From NCBI GenBank assembly GCA_012514045.1, contig JAAZBA010000020.1:1-14485 (forward strand): 14,485 nucleotides of DNA. The letters are read 5' to 3'. The position numbers were made by a program, and so were the translations under genes. Source of the stretch: Clostridiales bacterium (GTDB taxonomy: Bacteria; Bacillota; Clostridia; Oscillospirales; QAMX01). A model generated the notes under the pieces. It had not been told where the DNA came from. It saw only the letters and a program-made list of their open reading frames with translations, and made no database searches. This document shows, in pieces, positions 6,669 through 14,108 of this stretch; within the stretch, counting starts at the first letter, position 1, and the number at the start of each line of letters is the position of its first letter.

Positions 6669-9308
6669 TTATTTTAGCATGCCTCTCAGATTTGTCTCAA
6701 CTCCGGCAAGAGCTTCGGGAAGCTTTGAAGCGTCACGTCCGCCTGCAGACGCGCTGTCGGGACGGCCACCGCCGCCTCCGCCAACTACTTTCGCGGCAGC
6801 CTTTACAATGTTGCCCGCATGGGCGCCCCGCTTGACGGCTTCCTTACCGCATACAGCGGTGAGCGTAACCTTGCCCTTGGAACACAAGGCCAGAAGAGCG
6901 ACTATGTTGTCATATTTATCTCTGAGCGCGTCGCCCATGGAGCGAAGCTGATCGGTATTTATGTTCTCAAGGCTTGATACAACAAGGCTTATGCCGTTAA
7001 CGTCAACAGCCGACTCCATAAGAGAGGAGATCTTGCCTATGGCGATTTCGCTTGACAGCTTCTCAATTACTGATGCGTTTTCTTTGAGTTCTGCCATAAC
7101 CTGCTCGCCTTTGCGCACAAGGTCATTGGGATTTGTCTTCAGAGCAGCAGCGGTGCTGTCAATTACAGATTGCTTTGAATTAAGCAGTTCCAGCACACCT
7201 TTGCCTGTTACGCCTTCGATACGGCGCACACCGGCGGCAATGCTCGTCTCGCTTGTAATTTTGAACAGTCCCGCCATGGAGGAATTCTTAAGATGAGTGC
7301 CACCGCAAAGTTCAGCGGAGAAATCGCCGAAGTGAACGACTCTTACTCTGTCTCCGTACGCTTCGCCGGAAAGGGCGATAGCGCCGGCGGATTTTGCTTC
7401 CTCAAGGGTCATCTCTGTGGTTCTGCCGGGGAGAGCAGCAAGGATTTTATCGTTGACAATACTCTCTGCCTCAGCTATTTCCTCGGCTGTCATTGCGGAG
7501 AAATGGGTGAAGTCAAATCTCACTCTGTCGGGCTCCACAAGGGATCCTGCCTGCCCCACATGATTTCCAAGAACCTTTCTGAGAGCGCCTTGCAGCAGGT
7601 GTACAGTGGAATGAGCTCTTGCGATGGCGTCACGGCGCGCCGTGTCGATCTCGCTTCTGACAAAGTCGTCCTCGCTTATCATACCTTTTTCAATAATACC
7701 GGTGTGAAGGATTTTTTTATCAGGAGTTTTTTGAACATTTGTTACGCGGAAAACAGCGCTGTCGGTGGAAATTGTACCGAAGTCTGCCACCTGTCCGCCG
7801 CTTTCAGCGTAGAAAGGAGTGCTGTCAAGGAGTATGACACCTGTCATACCTGCGCTGACGCCATGCTGACGTTCTCCGTCAGATAAAACAGCCATCACCT
7901 TGCCCTCGCCGGAGACATTATCATAGCCTGTGAATACAGAGTCCGCCACATCTCCCAACTCGAGGCTAGACTCAACCCAGCCTAAACCGCCCTGCTTCTC
8001 TCTTGCCTTTCTGGCGCGGTCACGCTGAGCCTGCATGAGAGCGTCGAACTGTTCCTTGTCGATTTCCATGCCCCGCTCCGCTAAAATCTCGATTGTGAGA
8101 TCAACGGGGAAGCCGAAGGTGTCAAAGAGTTTGAAGGAATCGTCTCCTGAGAAAATCTTCTCTCCCTCTTTCTCCAGTTCGTCCATTCTGTCGGAGAGAA
8201 TTCTTAGTCCGGAGTTGATTGTCTTCTCAAAGCGCTCCTCCTCCAGCATGACGACTTTCTTTATATAGTCACTTTTCTCGATTATCTGAGGATAGGCGCT
8301 GCCGCTTACTTCAAAAACCGTATCGCAGAGCTCATTGAGGAAAGGCTCCTGTACTCCCAGCAGCTTACCATGACGGGCAGCTCTGCGGATAAGGCGGCGA
8401 AGAACATAGCCTCCGCCCTCGTTTGAGGGGATCACGCCGTCACATACCAGCATAACAGTAGCGCGTATATGGTCTGTTATGATGCGAAGGGATATGTCTG
8501 TCTTTCTCGACTCACCGGTCTTTACGCCGCACTTGGCGGAAACGGCATTTGTGATGGCGACCATGGTGTCAACTTCAAAGAGACTGTCCACCTCCTGCAG
8601 TATGCAGGCGATACGCTCAAGACCCATGCCTGTGTCAATGTTTTTCTTCTCGAGAGGGGTGTAGTTGTCATTACCGTCGTTGTTAAACTGAGTGAAAACC
8701 AGATTCCAGAACTCAACATATCTGTCGCAGTCGCATCCGGGATGGCAGTCGGGACCGCAGGCGTACTGTTCGCCCCGGTCAAAGTATATCTCGCTGCAAG
8801 GACCGCAGGGTCCGGAGCCGGTGCCGATTTCCCAGAAATTATCTGCCTTGCCCATGCGGAATATATGGGAAGCGTCCACGCCCACTTCTTTTGTCCAAAT
8901 GTCGAAAGCCTCGTCATCCTCAAGGTAAATGGAGACATAGAGCCTGTCTTCAGGCATCTCCAACATCTCTGTGACAAACTCCCAGGCCCATTTTGTAGCC
9001 TCACGCTTAAAGTAGTCGCCAAAGGAGAAATTGCCCAGCATCTCAAAGAAAGTGAGATGGCGGGCGGTTATGCCCACGTTTTCAATGTCGTTTGTACGCA
9101 CGCACTTTTGGCATGTGGTGACACGCTTGGCGGGGGGAGTCTGCTCGCCTGTGAAGTAGGGCTTCAGAGGCGCCATACCGGCGGGAATGAGGAGCAGTGA
9201 CTTGTCGTTTTCCGGGATCAATGAAAAGGAGGGGAGACGTAGATGATCCTTCGACTGGAAGAATGAAAGGTATTTTTCTCTTATTTCGTTAAGACCCATA
9301 TGTCGCAT
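6669..9308 (-). CDS. alaS: Alanyl-tRNA synthetase
   Basis: This 879-aa class II synthetase charges tRNA-Ala with alanine in the cytoplasm; the length is normal for bacterial AlaRS. The catalytic N-terminus carries 'RHLTFFEMLGNFSFGDYF' (83-100), the Cys-rich insert around 184-194 (C184, C188, C192, C194), and the class II motif 3 region 'GGGYVLRRLIRRA' (298-310). The editing domain that removes mischarged Ser/Gly has its metal ligands H566-x3-H570 and C668-x3-H672. The C-terminal domain ends with a glycine-rich 'GGGGGGRPD' stretch typical of AlaRS. AGGAGG lies 9 nt before the ATG at 9308, favouring it over the ATG three codons later. The start is only 26 nt after the upstream nucleotidyltransferase stop, so there is no room for a T-box leader. 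All key residues are intact. Confidence 0.97.
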   Translation of the reverse strand: MRHMGLNEIREKYLSFFQSKDHLRLPSFSLIPENDKSLLLIPAGMAPLKPYFTGEQTPPAKRVTTCQKCVRTNDIENVGITARHLTFFEMLGNFSFGDYFKREATKWAWEFVTEMLEMPEDRLYVSIYLEDDEAFDIWTKEVGVDASHIFRMGKADNFWEIGTGSGPCGPCSEIYFDRGEQYACGPDCHPGCDCDRYVEFWNLVFTQFNNDGNDNYTPLEKKNIDTGMGLERIACILQEVDSLFEVDTMVAITNAVSAKCGVKTGESRKTDISLRIITDHIRATVMLVCDGVIPSNEGGGYVLRRLIRRAARHGKLLGVQEPFLNELCDTVFEVSGSAYPQIIEKSDYIKKVVMLEEERFEKTINSGLRILSDRMDELEKEGEKIFSGDDSFKLFDTFGFPVDLTIEILAERGMEIDKEQFDALMQAQRDRARKAREKQGGLGWVESSLELGDVADSVFTGYDNVSGEGKVMAVLSDGERQHGVSAGMTGVILLDSTPFYAESGGQVADFGTISTDSAVFRVTNVQKTPDKKILHTGIIEKGMISEDDFVRSEIDTARRDAIARAHSTVHLLQGALRKVLGNHVGQAGSLVEPDRVRFDFTHFSAMTAEEIAEAESIVNDKILAALPGRTTEMTLEEAKSAGAIALSGEAYGDRVRVVHFGDFSAELCGGTHLKNSSMAGLFKITSETSIAAGVRRIEGVTGKGVLELLNSKQSVIDSTAAALKTNPNDLVRKGEQVMAELKENASVIEKLSSEIAIGKISSLMESAVDVNGISLVVSSLENINTDQLRSMGDALRDKYDNIVALLALCSKGKVTLTAVCGKEAVKRGAHAGNIVKAAAKVVGGGGGGRPDSASAGGRDASKLPEALAGVETNLRGMLK

Positions 9309-9334
9309 GGGGATTGTCCTCCTAAAAGCTTTGA

Positions 9335-10258
9335 TTATTTCCAGAGTATTTCGGGATATTTGCCGTTTTCAATCATCTTTGCGATGGCGGCTTTTACGGT
9401 GGGTTTGTCTTCCCTGTAGGTGACGCCATACCAGCGTTCCTCTGTCTTTAACACAGTGACCTCAGCGGTGCCGTTCTTAATCATAGAGTTCACAACGGAG
9501 GGAAGAAAGTATTCGCCCTTAAGGGGGTTCGTAGAAATGGTTTTATCAAGGAACGCCGGGAAGCCTTCCTCCAGGGAGTCCATAAAAGCGGGGGTAAATC
9601 CCCAAGTGTTCATGCTGACGATGGAACCCGAGGGGATGTCGTGCCATGTGGCTCCGTCGTCCTCTGTATACTTCGGACCGTCAGGGAAGCTCTTTATCTT
9701 TGTGCGCTCCACGATGTCCGTCATGTGGTTGTTATTGTTTATTTCGCACACGCCTCTCGCAACGGTGCCGTTTTCCGTGAGTGTATTTTCAATGATATAG
9801 CCGGCAAGAGCGAACCTGGCGGGGAAAGCGCAGCAATCTACATTTGACAGGAACGCCGCAAGCGCCTCAAAGGCGCCGCTTCCGTAGAAGTCATCAGCAT
9901 TTACAACAGCAAAGGGACCATCAATGGCGTTTTTGGCGCTAAGTACCGCATGACCGGTGCCCCAAGGTTTAACTCTGCCTTCGGGAACGCTGTAGCCCTC
10001 GGGAAGGGCGGTAAGTTCCTGATACACAAACTCCACGTCGATATATTTTGATATCTTGTTGCCGATGACCTCTCTGAAAGTCTGCTCGAGCTCACGCTTT
10101 ATGATAAATACCACCTTGCCGAAGCCGGCTTTAAGGGCATCGTATATGCTGTAATCGATTATGATTTCTCCGTTAGGTCCGACGGGGTCAATCTGCTTGA
10201 GACCGCCGTATCGGCTGCCCATTCCCGCTGCCATAACAACGAGTGTAGGTTTTTTCAT
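9335..10258 (-). CDS. Sugar-phosphate nucleotidyltransferase (NTP_transferase family)
   Basis: At 307 aa it joins a nucleoside triphosphate to a sugar-1-phosphate to make an NDP-sugar. The N-terminal nucleotide-binding signature is clear ('MAAGMGSRYGGLKQ', with K21 the expected phosphate-contacting lysine). A 'WGTGHAVL' segment (99-106) and 'NADDFYG' (120-126, metal-binding aspartate) complete a typical active site. It lacks the usual GalU signature segments, so it is a separate subgroup. UDP-glucose synthesis is a reasonable guess, because galE lies 15 nt upstream in the same operon and uses UDP-glucose/UDP-galactose, but the nucleotide and sugar are not proven. A GAGGGAG ribosome binding site overlaps the galE end, suggesting translational coupling. 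Confidence 0.85.
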   Translation of the reverse strand: MKKPTLVVMAAGMGSRYGGLKQIDPVGPNGEIIIDYSIYDALKAGFGKVVFIIKRELEQTFREVIGNKISKYIDVEFVYQELTALPEGYSVPEGRVKPWGTGHAVLSAKNAIDGPFAVVNADDFYGSGAFEALAAFLSNVDCCAFPARFALAGYIIENTLTENGTVARGVCEINNNNHMTDIVERTKIKSFPDGPKYTEDDGATWHDIPSGSIVSMNTWGFTPAFMDSLEEGFPAFLDKTISTNPLKGEYFLPSVVNSMIKNGTAEVTVLKTEERWYGVTYREDKPTVKAAIAKMIENGKYPEILWK

Positions 10259-10273
10259 GTCGTTTCCACTCCC

Positions 10274-11287
10274 TCAATCGTTATATCCATTTGGATTGGC
10301 GCTCTGCCAGCGCCAGGAGTCCTCGCACATCTCCTCAAGCCCCAGTTCTGCCTTCCATCCCAGCACCTCATAGGCGTAGGAAGGGTCGGCGTAGCACTCG
10401 GCGATGTCGCCCGGGCGGCGGGGCGCTATTTTGTAGGGGATATCATGTCCCACAGCCTTCTCAAAGGCGTGGAGCATTTCGAGCACGCTGTAGCCTCTGC
10501 CTGTACCAAGATTGACAGTGAGCACGCCTGTTTTGCCGTCCAGAGCCTCGATGGCTTTGAGGTGTCCCTTAGCAAGGTCTACAACATGAATATAATCGCG
10601 AACGCCTGTGCCGTCGGGGGTGGGGTAGTCGTCGCCGAATACGCTAAGAGCTTCACGTTTGCCTATGGCGACCTGAGTGATATAAGGCACAAGGTTGTTT
10701 GGTATGCCTGCCGGATCCTCACCTATTCGGCCGGATTTATGGGCTCCGACGGGATTAAAGTAGCGCAGCAGGGCAATGGACCACTCACTGTCAGCCTTGT
10801 AAGCGTCCCTAAGAATCTGCTCGTTCATGAGCTTTGTCTGCCCGTAGGGGTTGGTGGCGGAAAGGGGGAAGTCCTCCTTTATGGGCACTGTATGGGGATC
10901 ACCGTAGACTGTAGCGGAGGAGCTGAAAACAAACTTCTTGCAGCCGCAGTCTCTCATGACGCGCAGAACCGTCAGAGTTCCGGTGATGTTGTTTTGATAA
11001 TACTCAAGAGGCTTGGCGACACTTTCGCCTACAGCCTTAAGTGCGGCGAAATGAATAACAGCCTCCGGCTGCTCCTTAAGGAATATTTCCTTCAGGGCTT
11101 TTTCGTTGAGGATGTCCTCTTCATAAAATATAACGGATTTGCCGGTTATCTCTTCCACGCGGCGCACCGCCTCAGCCTTGGAATTTGAAAGATTATCCAC
11201 AACAACAGCCTCATGGCTTGCGTTCAGCAGCTCAACAACGGTGTGGCTTCCGATATAGCCGGCTCCGCCGGTTACAAGAATTTTCAT
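10274..11287 (-). CDS. galE: UDP-glucose 4-epimerase
   Basis: The 337-aa extended short-chain dehydrogenase interconverts UDP-glucose and UDP-galactose using bound NAD. The Rossmann motif G7-x2-G10-x2-G13 is at the N-terminus. The catalytic set matches the E. coli enzyme almost residue for residue: S124 within 'SSSATVYGDP' and Y148-x3-K152. The C-terminal 'RRPGDIAECYAD' segment is typical for GalE. A modest AAAGGAAG ribosome binding site precedes the ATG. It is the first gene after the consensus promoter at 11335-11363, leaving a leader of ~40 nt, and is followed at 15 nt by the nucleotidyltransferase. It supplies galactosyl donors for surface polysaccharides or runs the Leloir pathway; no galK or galT is in the window. 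Confidence 0.96.
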   Translation of the reverse strand: MKILVTGGAGYIGSHTVVELLNASHEAVVVDNLSNSKAEAVRRVEEITGKSVIFYEEDILNEKALKEIFLKEQPEAVIHFAALKAVGESVAKPLEYYQNNITGTLTVLRVMRDCGCKKFVFSSSATVYGDPHTVPIKEDFPLSATNPYGQTKLMNEQILRDAYKADSEWSIALLRYFNPVGAHKSGRIGEDPAGIPNNLVPYITQVAIGKREALSVFGDDYPTPDGTGVRDYIHVVDLAKGHLKAIEALDGKTGVLTVNLGTGRGYSVLEMLHAFEKAVGHDIPYKIAPRRPGDIAECYADPSYAYEVLGWKAELGLEEMCEDSWRWQSANPNGYND

Positions 11288-11334
11288 GATCTATATATCT
11301 TCCTTTCGAATACATTTATAAATATCCATAATAC

Positions 11335-11363
11335 ATTATATTACCACAGGGGCAAATTGTCAA
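11335..11363 (-). promoter_or_regulatory. Consensus sigma-A promoter of the galE-alaS operon
   Basis: On the minus strand there is an exact TTGACA (11358-11363), a 17-nt spacer and an exact TATAAT (11335-11340). Transcription should start near 11328, about 40 nt before the galE ATG. The -35 box contains the TGA stop codon of the upstream esterase gene. Confidence 0.88.
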
Positions 11364-12235
11364 TAAAAAAGTACCTTCTGTTCCGCCAGAATACGCTCTG
11401 CCACCCACATATTGGCTTCAGGAGTGTAATGCACCGCGTCCTCTATGAATAAGCCGTTACAGCGCACAAATGGAATATAGTCGGGGTACTCTCTTACGTC
11501 GAATACGTTTATATTGTCGTGAGTCCTGGCAAGGGTGTAGAACACGGAGTTTATAAAATGCATATTCTCAAGGCTTTTCCCCGTGGGATCAAGCTCCATA
11601 ACCCTGTCGGGGCAGCATATTCTGTGTATTGTAGTGGGTACCTTTCCGAGAATTTTGTCAAAGTCTGCGAACATGCGCTCATAAAGCCCCAAAAGGTTCT
11701 CCCTTAGATATTTATTTGTCTGGGTCGTATCGTTTGAGCCTCCCCGCCAGTCAAGACGCAGGATGCTGTAATCTATATCAAGCTCCCGGAAGCTGTTGTC
11801 CAAAAGCGACAGGATATGCATGGTGAAAGGGTAGAGTGAGATATCCACGGTACCCAACTTTCCAGGAATAAGCTTCTTCTCCCTATCGGGATACCACATA
11901 TATCCTTTCGTAAGCCCTTCCGCGCCAATGGCGATCTGCACGATGTAGAGGTCGGGAAGCTTATCGTTCCCCTCGTCGATTTCCTTCTGCCAGATTTTAG
12001 CCAGCTGATTGACAACAGAATATGTATTGTCCTGCTCCTCCGCAAGATTCATGCCGAAGCTTGTATATCCGCTCCAGCGCAGGCGGTCGTTATCATAGCT
12101 CTGATTGAACTCACGGCTCAGACCGAATACATTTTTCATAGGCTTGAGAATAATATCCTTTTCTTCCATGGGTATGCCATGGCCTACAGCGTTTGACTGC
12201 CCGAGAAGAATATATACGGCGGCGGTCCTTTTCAT
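11360..12235 (-). CDS. SGNH/SASA-type carbohydrate esterase-like protein
   Basis: This 291-aa protein resembles the sialate O-acetylesterase/carbohydrate esterase 6-like (SASA) group of SGNH hydrolases, which remove acetyl or other acyl groups from sugars. The nucleophile block 'LLGQSNAVGHG' (S14) is at the N-terminus and the C-terminal D266-x2-H269 pair completes a catalytic triad. 'DWRGGSND' (162-169) sits where the family usually has a Gly/Asn-containing oxyanion block. No signal peptide is visible; the N-terminus is short and runs straight into the core, suggesting a cytoplasmic enzyme. GGAGG lies 10 nt before the ATG. The gene is divergent from the Gfo/Idh/MocA gene and runs without an obvious terminator into the galE promoter. 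The ester substrate is unknown. Confidence 0.72.
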   Translation of the reverse strand: MKRTAAVYILLGQSNAVGHGIPMEEKDIILKPMKNVFGLSREFNQSYDNDRLRWSGYTSFGMNLAEEQDNTYSVVNQLAKIWQKEIDEGNDKLPDLYIVQIAIGAEGLTKGYMWYPDREKKLIPGKLGTVDISLYPFTMHILSLLDNSFRELDIDYSILRLDWRGGSNDTTQTNKYLRENLLGLYERMFADFDKILGKVPTTIHRICCPDRVMELDPTGKSLENMHFINSVFYTLARTHDNINVFDVREYPDYIPFVRCNGLFIEDAVHYTPEANMWVAERILAEQKVLFY

Positions 12236-12266
12236 TTGCTCTCACCCTCCAAATATTACTGACGTC

Positions 12267-12295
12267 ATTTTATCACAAACCGAGCCGTATTTCCA
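12267..12295 (-). promoter_or_regulatory. Probable extended -10 promoter of the esterase gene
   Basis: The minus strand reads TGGAAA (12290-12295), 17 nt, then TAAAAT (12267-12272) preceded by TGA, which gives an extended -10 (TGnTAAAAT). A perfect TGACGTCA palindrome at 12260-12267 lies just downstream, at the expected transcription start, and could be an operator. Confidence 0.5.
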
Positions 12296-12323
12296 TAGGA
12301 AAAACAAAAATAGATGGCATTTA

Positions 12324-12352
12324 TTGACATCATACAGGGGAAAGAGTATAAT
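12324..12352 (+). promoter_or_regulatory. Consensus sigma-A promoter of the oxidoreductase gene
   Basis: An exact TTGACA (12324-12329), a 17-nt spacer and an exact TATAAT (12347-12352). The start of transcription should be near 12359, leaving a ~25-nt leader that holds the ribosome binding site. Confidence 0.88.
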
Positions 12353-12383
12353 TTATCCATAATAAGCCAAAGGAGTGTATGAA

Positions 12384-13613
12384 ATGAGCGAGAAAATACG
12401 CATGGGCCTTGTGGGCTGCGGAAAATTCGCCAGAAACTTTGTGTCACTGTTCAAGGCTCATCCCGAAGTGGAGAGCGTAGCCGTATGCGATCTTATCCCC
12501 GAGAGAAGCGCTGAATACGCGGCAAAATTCGATGTGCCGGTGATGGAGTCATTTGAAGAAATGCTGAAAAGCGATAAAATCAATGCCATTGCCATATTTA
12601 TCCAGCGGCATCTCCACGGTCCCCTGGTGATTGAAGCTTTAAAAGCAGGAAAAGCGGTATACAGCGCGGTACCATGCGCCTCACATGTGGAGGAAATATA
12701 TGAAATAGAGGAGCTGGTCAGGAAAAATCGCCTCTGCTACTCCATGGGAGAGACGGGCTATTACAGAGCCTGCACCATATTCTGCCGTGAAAAGATGAGA
12801 ACGGGGGAGATGGGTGACTTTGTCTATGGAGAAGCCCAGTACAACCACGATCAGCGCCATTTCCATTTTGAGAACAATCAGGTAGCCGGCATACCTCCCA
12901 TGTTGTACCCCACCCATTCCACCTCTATGATTTTAGGCGCCCTTGACGGAGTTTATGTAAAGACGGTGGCAGCGCTGGGTTTTGAGGAGAAAAAGCTTCC
13001 CCATATCTTCGGCAGGGAAGGACAGAACCTTTGGAACAACCCCTTTTCCAACACCGCCATGCTCTGCAGCCTGTCAAACGGCGGCGTAGCAAGGATAAGT
13101 GAAAACAGAAGAGTAGCTTGGAGCGGTCCAAACTCATATATATCCCAGTTTTACGGCTCCGATGGAGCGTATGAATTCTCCGTAACCCATCACTATTTTG
13201 CCCACTGGGACAAAGATGACCCGCAAAAGCTGCACCTTGACGAGATAACGGAGCAGATTATTCCGAAAGGTCAGTTTGAAGCGCTTAGCGACCCCAACCT
13301 ACCCCAAAGGGTGTGCAACGGCGAATGGTTCCGGCATTCCAGCCCCATACACAACATAGGAAGAATACCGGAGGAGTACCGCGACTGGCCAAACGGTCAC
13401 GACGGCACCCATCATTTTATGGTGGATGACTTCTGCCGGGCATTTGCCACAGGAAAACTTTCTCCTACAAATATATGGACCGCCGCAAGATTCAATATCC
13501 CCGGGCTTATAGCCAACCAGTCCGCTCTCAAGGGCGGAATACAGCTTGATGTCCCGGATCTGGGAGATCCCCCGGCTGATTGGGAAGTCCTTCGCCTTGA
13601 TGGCAACAGATAA
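12384..13613 (+). CDS. Gfo/Idh/MocA family oxidoreductase
   Basis: The 409-aa protein has an N-terminal Rossmann domain (G11-x-G13-x2-A16, with the acidic D36 after beta-2 in 'AVCDL') and a C-terminal alpha/beta substrate domain, as in NAD(P)-dependent sugar dehydrogenases. The usual 'EKP' motif is replaced by 'SAVP' (94-97), so the lysine that normally contacts substrate and cofactor is missing. A 'YPTHS' segment (H178) sits where the family's catalytic histidine is expected. A longer frame from a GTG at 12375 is possible, but that codon overlaps the AAAGGAG ribosome binding site (12369-12375), which lies 8 nt before the ATG at 12384, so the ATG is the start. Probably oxidises, reduces or otherwise rearranges a sugar; a GH109-like role cannot be excluded. 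Substrate unknown. Confidence 0.85.
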   Translation: MSEKIRMGLVGCGKFARNFVSLFKAHPEVESVAVCDLIPERSAEYAAKFDVPVMESFEEMLKSDKINAIAIFIQRHLHGPLVIEALKAGKAVYSAVPCASHVEEIYEIEELVRKNRLCYSMGETGYYRACTIFCREKMRTGEMGDFVYGEAQYNHDQRHFHFENNQVAGIPPMLYPTHSTSMILGALDGVYVKTVAALGFEEKKLPHIFGREGQNLWNNPFSNTAMLCSLSNGGVARISENRRVAWSGPNSYISQFYGSDGAYEFSVTHHYFAHWDKDDPQKLHLDEITEQIIPKGQFEALSDPNLPQRVCNGEWFRHSSPIHNIGRIPEEYRDWPNGHDGTHHFMVDDFCRAFATGKLSPTNIWTAARFNIPGLIANQSALKGGIQLDVPDLGDPPADWEVLRLDGNR

Positions 13614-13638
13614 CAAAAAGAACCGCCCCTCGGGGCGG
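13614..13638. terminator. GC-rich hairpin after the oxidoreductase gene
   Basis: A 6-7 bp stem of C/G (CCGCCCC with GGGGCGG, 13623-13638) lies 10 nt after the stop. The T-rich tract (TTCTTTTTG) is on the minus-strand side only, so it best fits termination of transcripts coming leftwards. On the plus strand it lacks a T run, and the next strong terminator for the oxidoreductase gene is at 13702-13755. Confidence 0.5.
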
Positions 13639-13674
13639 GTGCTCGTAAGACAGTAATCCATCAAAAATTACGAA

Positions 13675-13983
13675 TTACGGCATCTGCCTGACAGGGTTGG
13701 AAAAAAAACGAACAACGGCATTCAGCTTCGGCTGGATGCCGTTGTTCGTTTTTTTGGGGGCGAAAAGCCTTGTTTTTATGTCATGCATGACAAGGATATT
13801 GAAACGGGTGAAATAGTTGCCATTCTCGTGATAAAACCATATAAAACAGCGAATCACGCCATAATGAACGCCGTTCGTTGTGGCGTGTAAATCTTTGCAC
13901 TTCCGCAAGAAATCCCACAAAACCGTTAAATCGATAGTTATCATTTCGATGCAGAGTACGCTAAGCGCCGCCAAAATCGCCAT
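13675..13983 (-). CDS. Hypothetical protein, doubtful, possibly with altered C-terminus
   Basis: A 102-aa frame with an N-terminal hydrophobic stretch (residues ~1-24) followed by a region rich in aromatic residues and His. I do not recognise the family. In favour: the codons look like normal coding usage across residues ~1-75. Against: only a weak AAAGG precedes the ATG, no promoter is seen, and the last ~28 residues are encoded through a 25-bp terminator hairpin and into the junction region. If real, it may be a mobile-element gene whose original 3' end has been lost or changed. Confidence 0.35.
   Translation of the reverse strand: MAILAALSVLCIEMITIDLTVLWDFLRKCKDLHATTNGVHYGVIRCFIWFYHENGNYFTRFNILVMHDIKTRLFAPKKTNNGIQPKLNAVVRFFSNPVRQMP
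13702..13755. terminator. Strong bidirectional terminator with UUCG tetraloop
   Basis: A 25-bp stem (13702-13726 with 13731-13755, one G-U pair) is capped by C(TTCG)G and flanked by an A run on the left and a T run of seven on the right. It is a textbook intrinsic terminator on both strands and the likely end of rightward transcription from the oxidoreductase gene. Confidence 0.9.
13855..13887. repeat. Nested inverted repeats
   Basis: An outer 7-bp stem CACGCCA / TGGCGTG (13855-13861, 13881-13887) encloses an inner GAAC / GTTC stem (13866-13869, 13873-13876). No T run follows, so it is not an obvious terminator. It could be a protein-binding site or chance within the overlapping ORF. Confidence 0.4.
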
Positions 13984-14040
13984 ATCGCCTTTGGTTCATA
14001 GAAAAGTTACACTTTAATGCAGTAAATTTCGGTGAACCTA

Positions 14041-14081
14041 TTGAAAAATGCCACATCTTCGTGCTATAATGTGTATACACA
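14041..14081 (+). promoter_or_regulatory. Promoter with overlapping palindromic operator before the DUF6061-like gene
   Basis: TTGAAA (14041-14046), an 18-nt spacer and an exact TATAAT (14065-14070). A perfect 12-bp palindrome TGTGTATACACA (14070-14081) overlaps the last base of the -10 box and covers the expected transcription start, where a repressor would block initiation. The ribosome binding site GGAGG follows at 14096-14100. Confidence 0.65.
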
Positions 14082-14108
14082 CATCAAATATGAATGGAGG
14101 TATGACAA

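Larger units (their letters stand above)
13614..14108. other. Intergenic/junction stretch rich in dyads, with one doubtful ORF
   Basis: This ~495-base stretch holds a GC hairpin (13623-13638), a twofold AATTACG direct repeat (13666-13679), a 25-bp hairpin terminator (13702-13755), a perfect 12-bp palindrome (13780-13791), a nested dyad (13855-13887), and the promoter of the next gene (14041-14070). One uncertain minus-strand ORF covers 13675-13983. I see no rRNA, tRNA or transposase. Confidence 0.6.

Noticed and set aside
8469..9200. 243-aa plus-strand open frame
   Set aside because: It lies entirely antisense within alaS, whose frame has all expected motifs; no ribosome binding site and no recognisable domain.
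10445..11188. 247-aa plus-strand open frame
   Set aside because: Antisense shadow of galE, whose catalytic residues are intact in the minus frame.
12375..12383. GTG start giving a 412-aa oxidoreductase
   Set aside because: The GTG overlaps the Shine-Dalgarno; the ATG at 12384 is spaced correctly.
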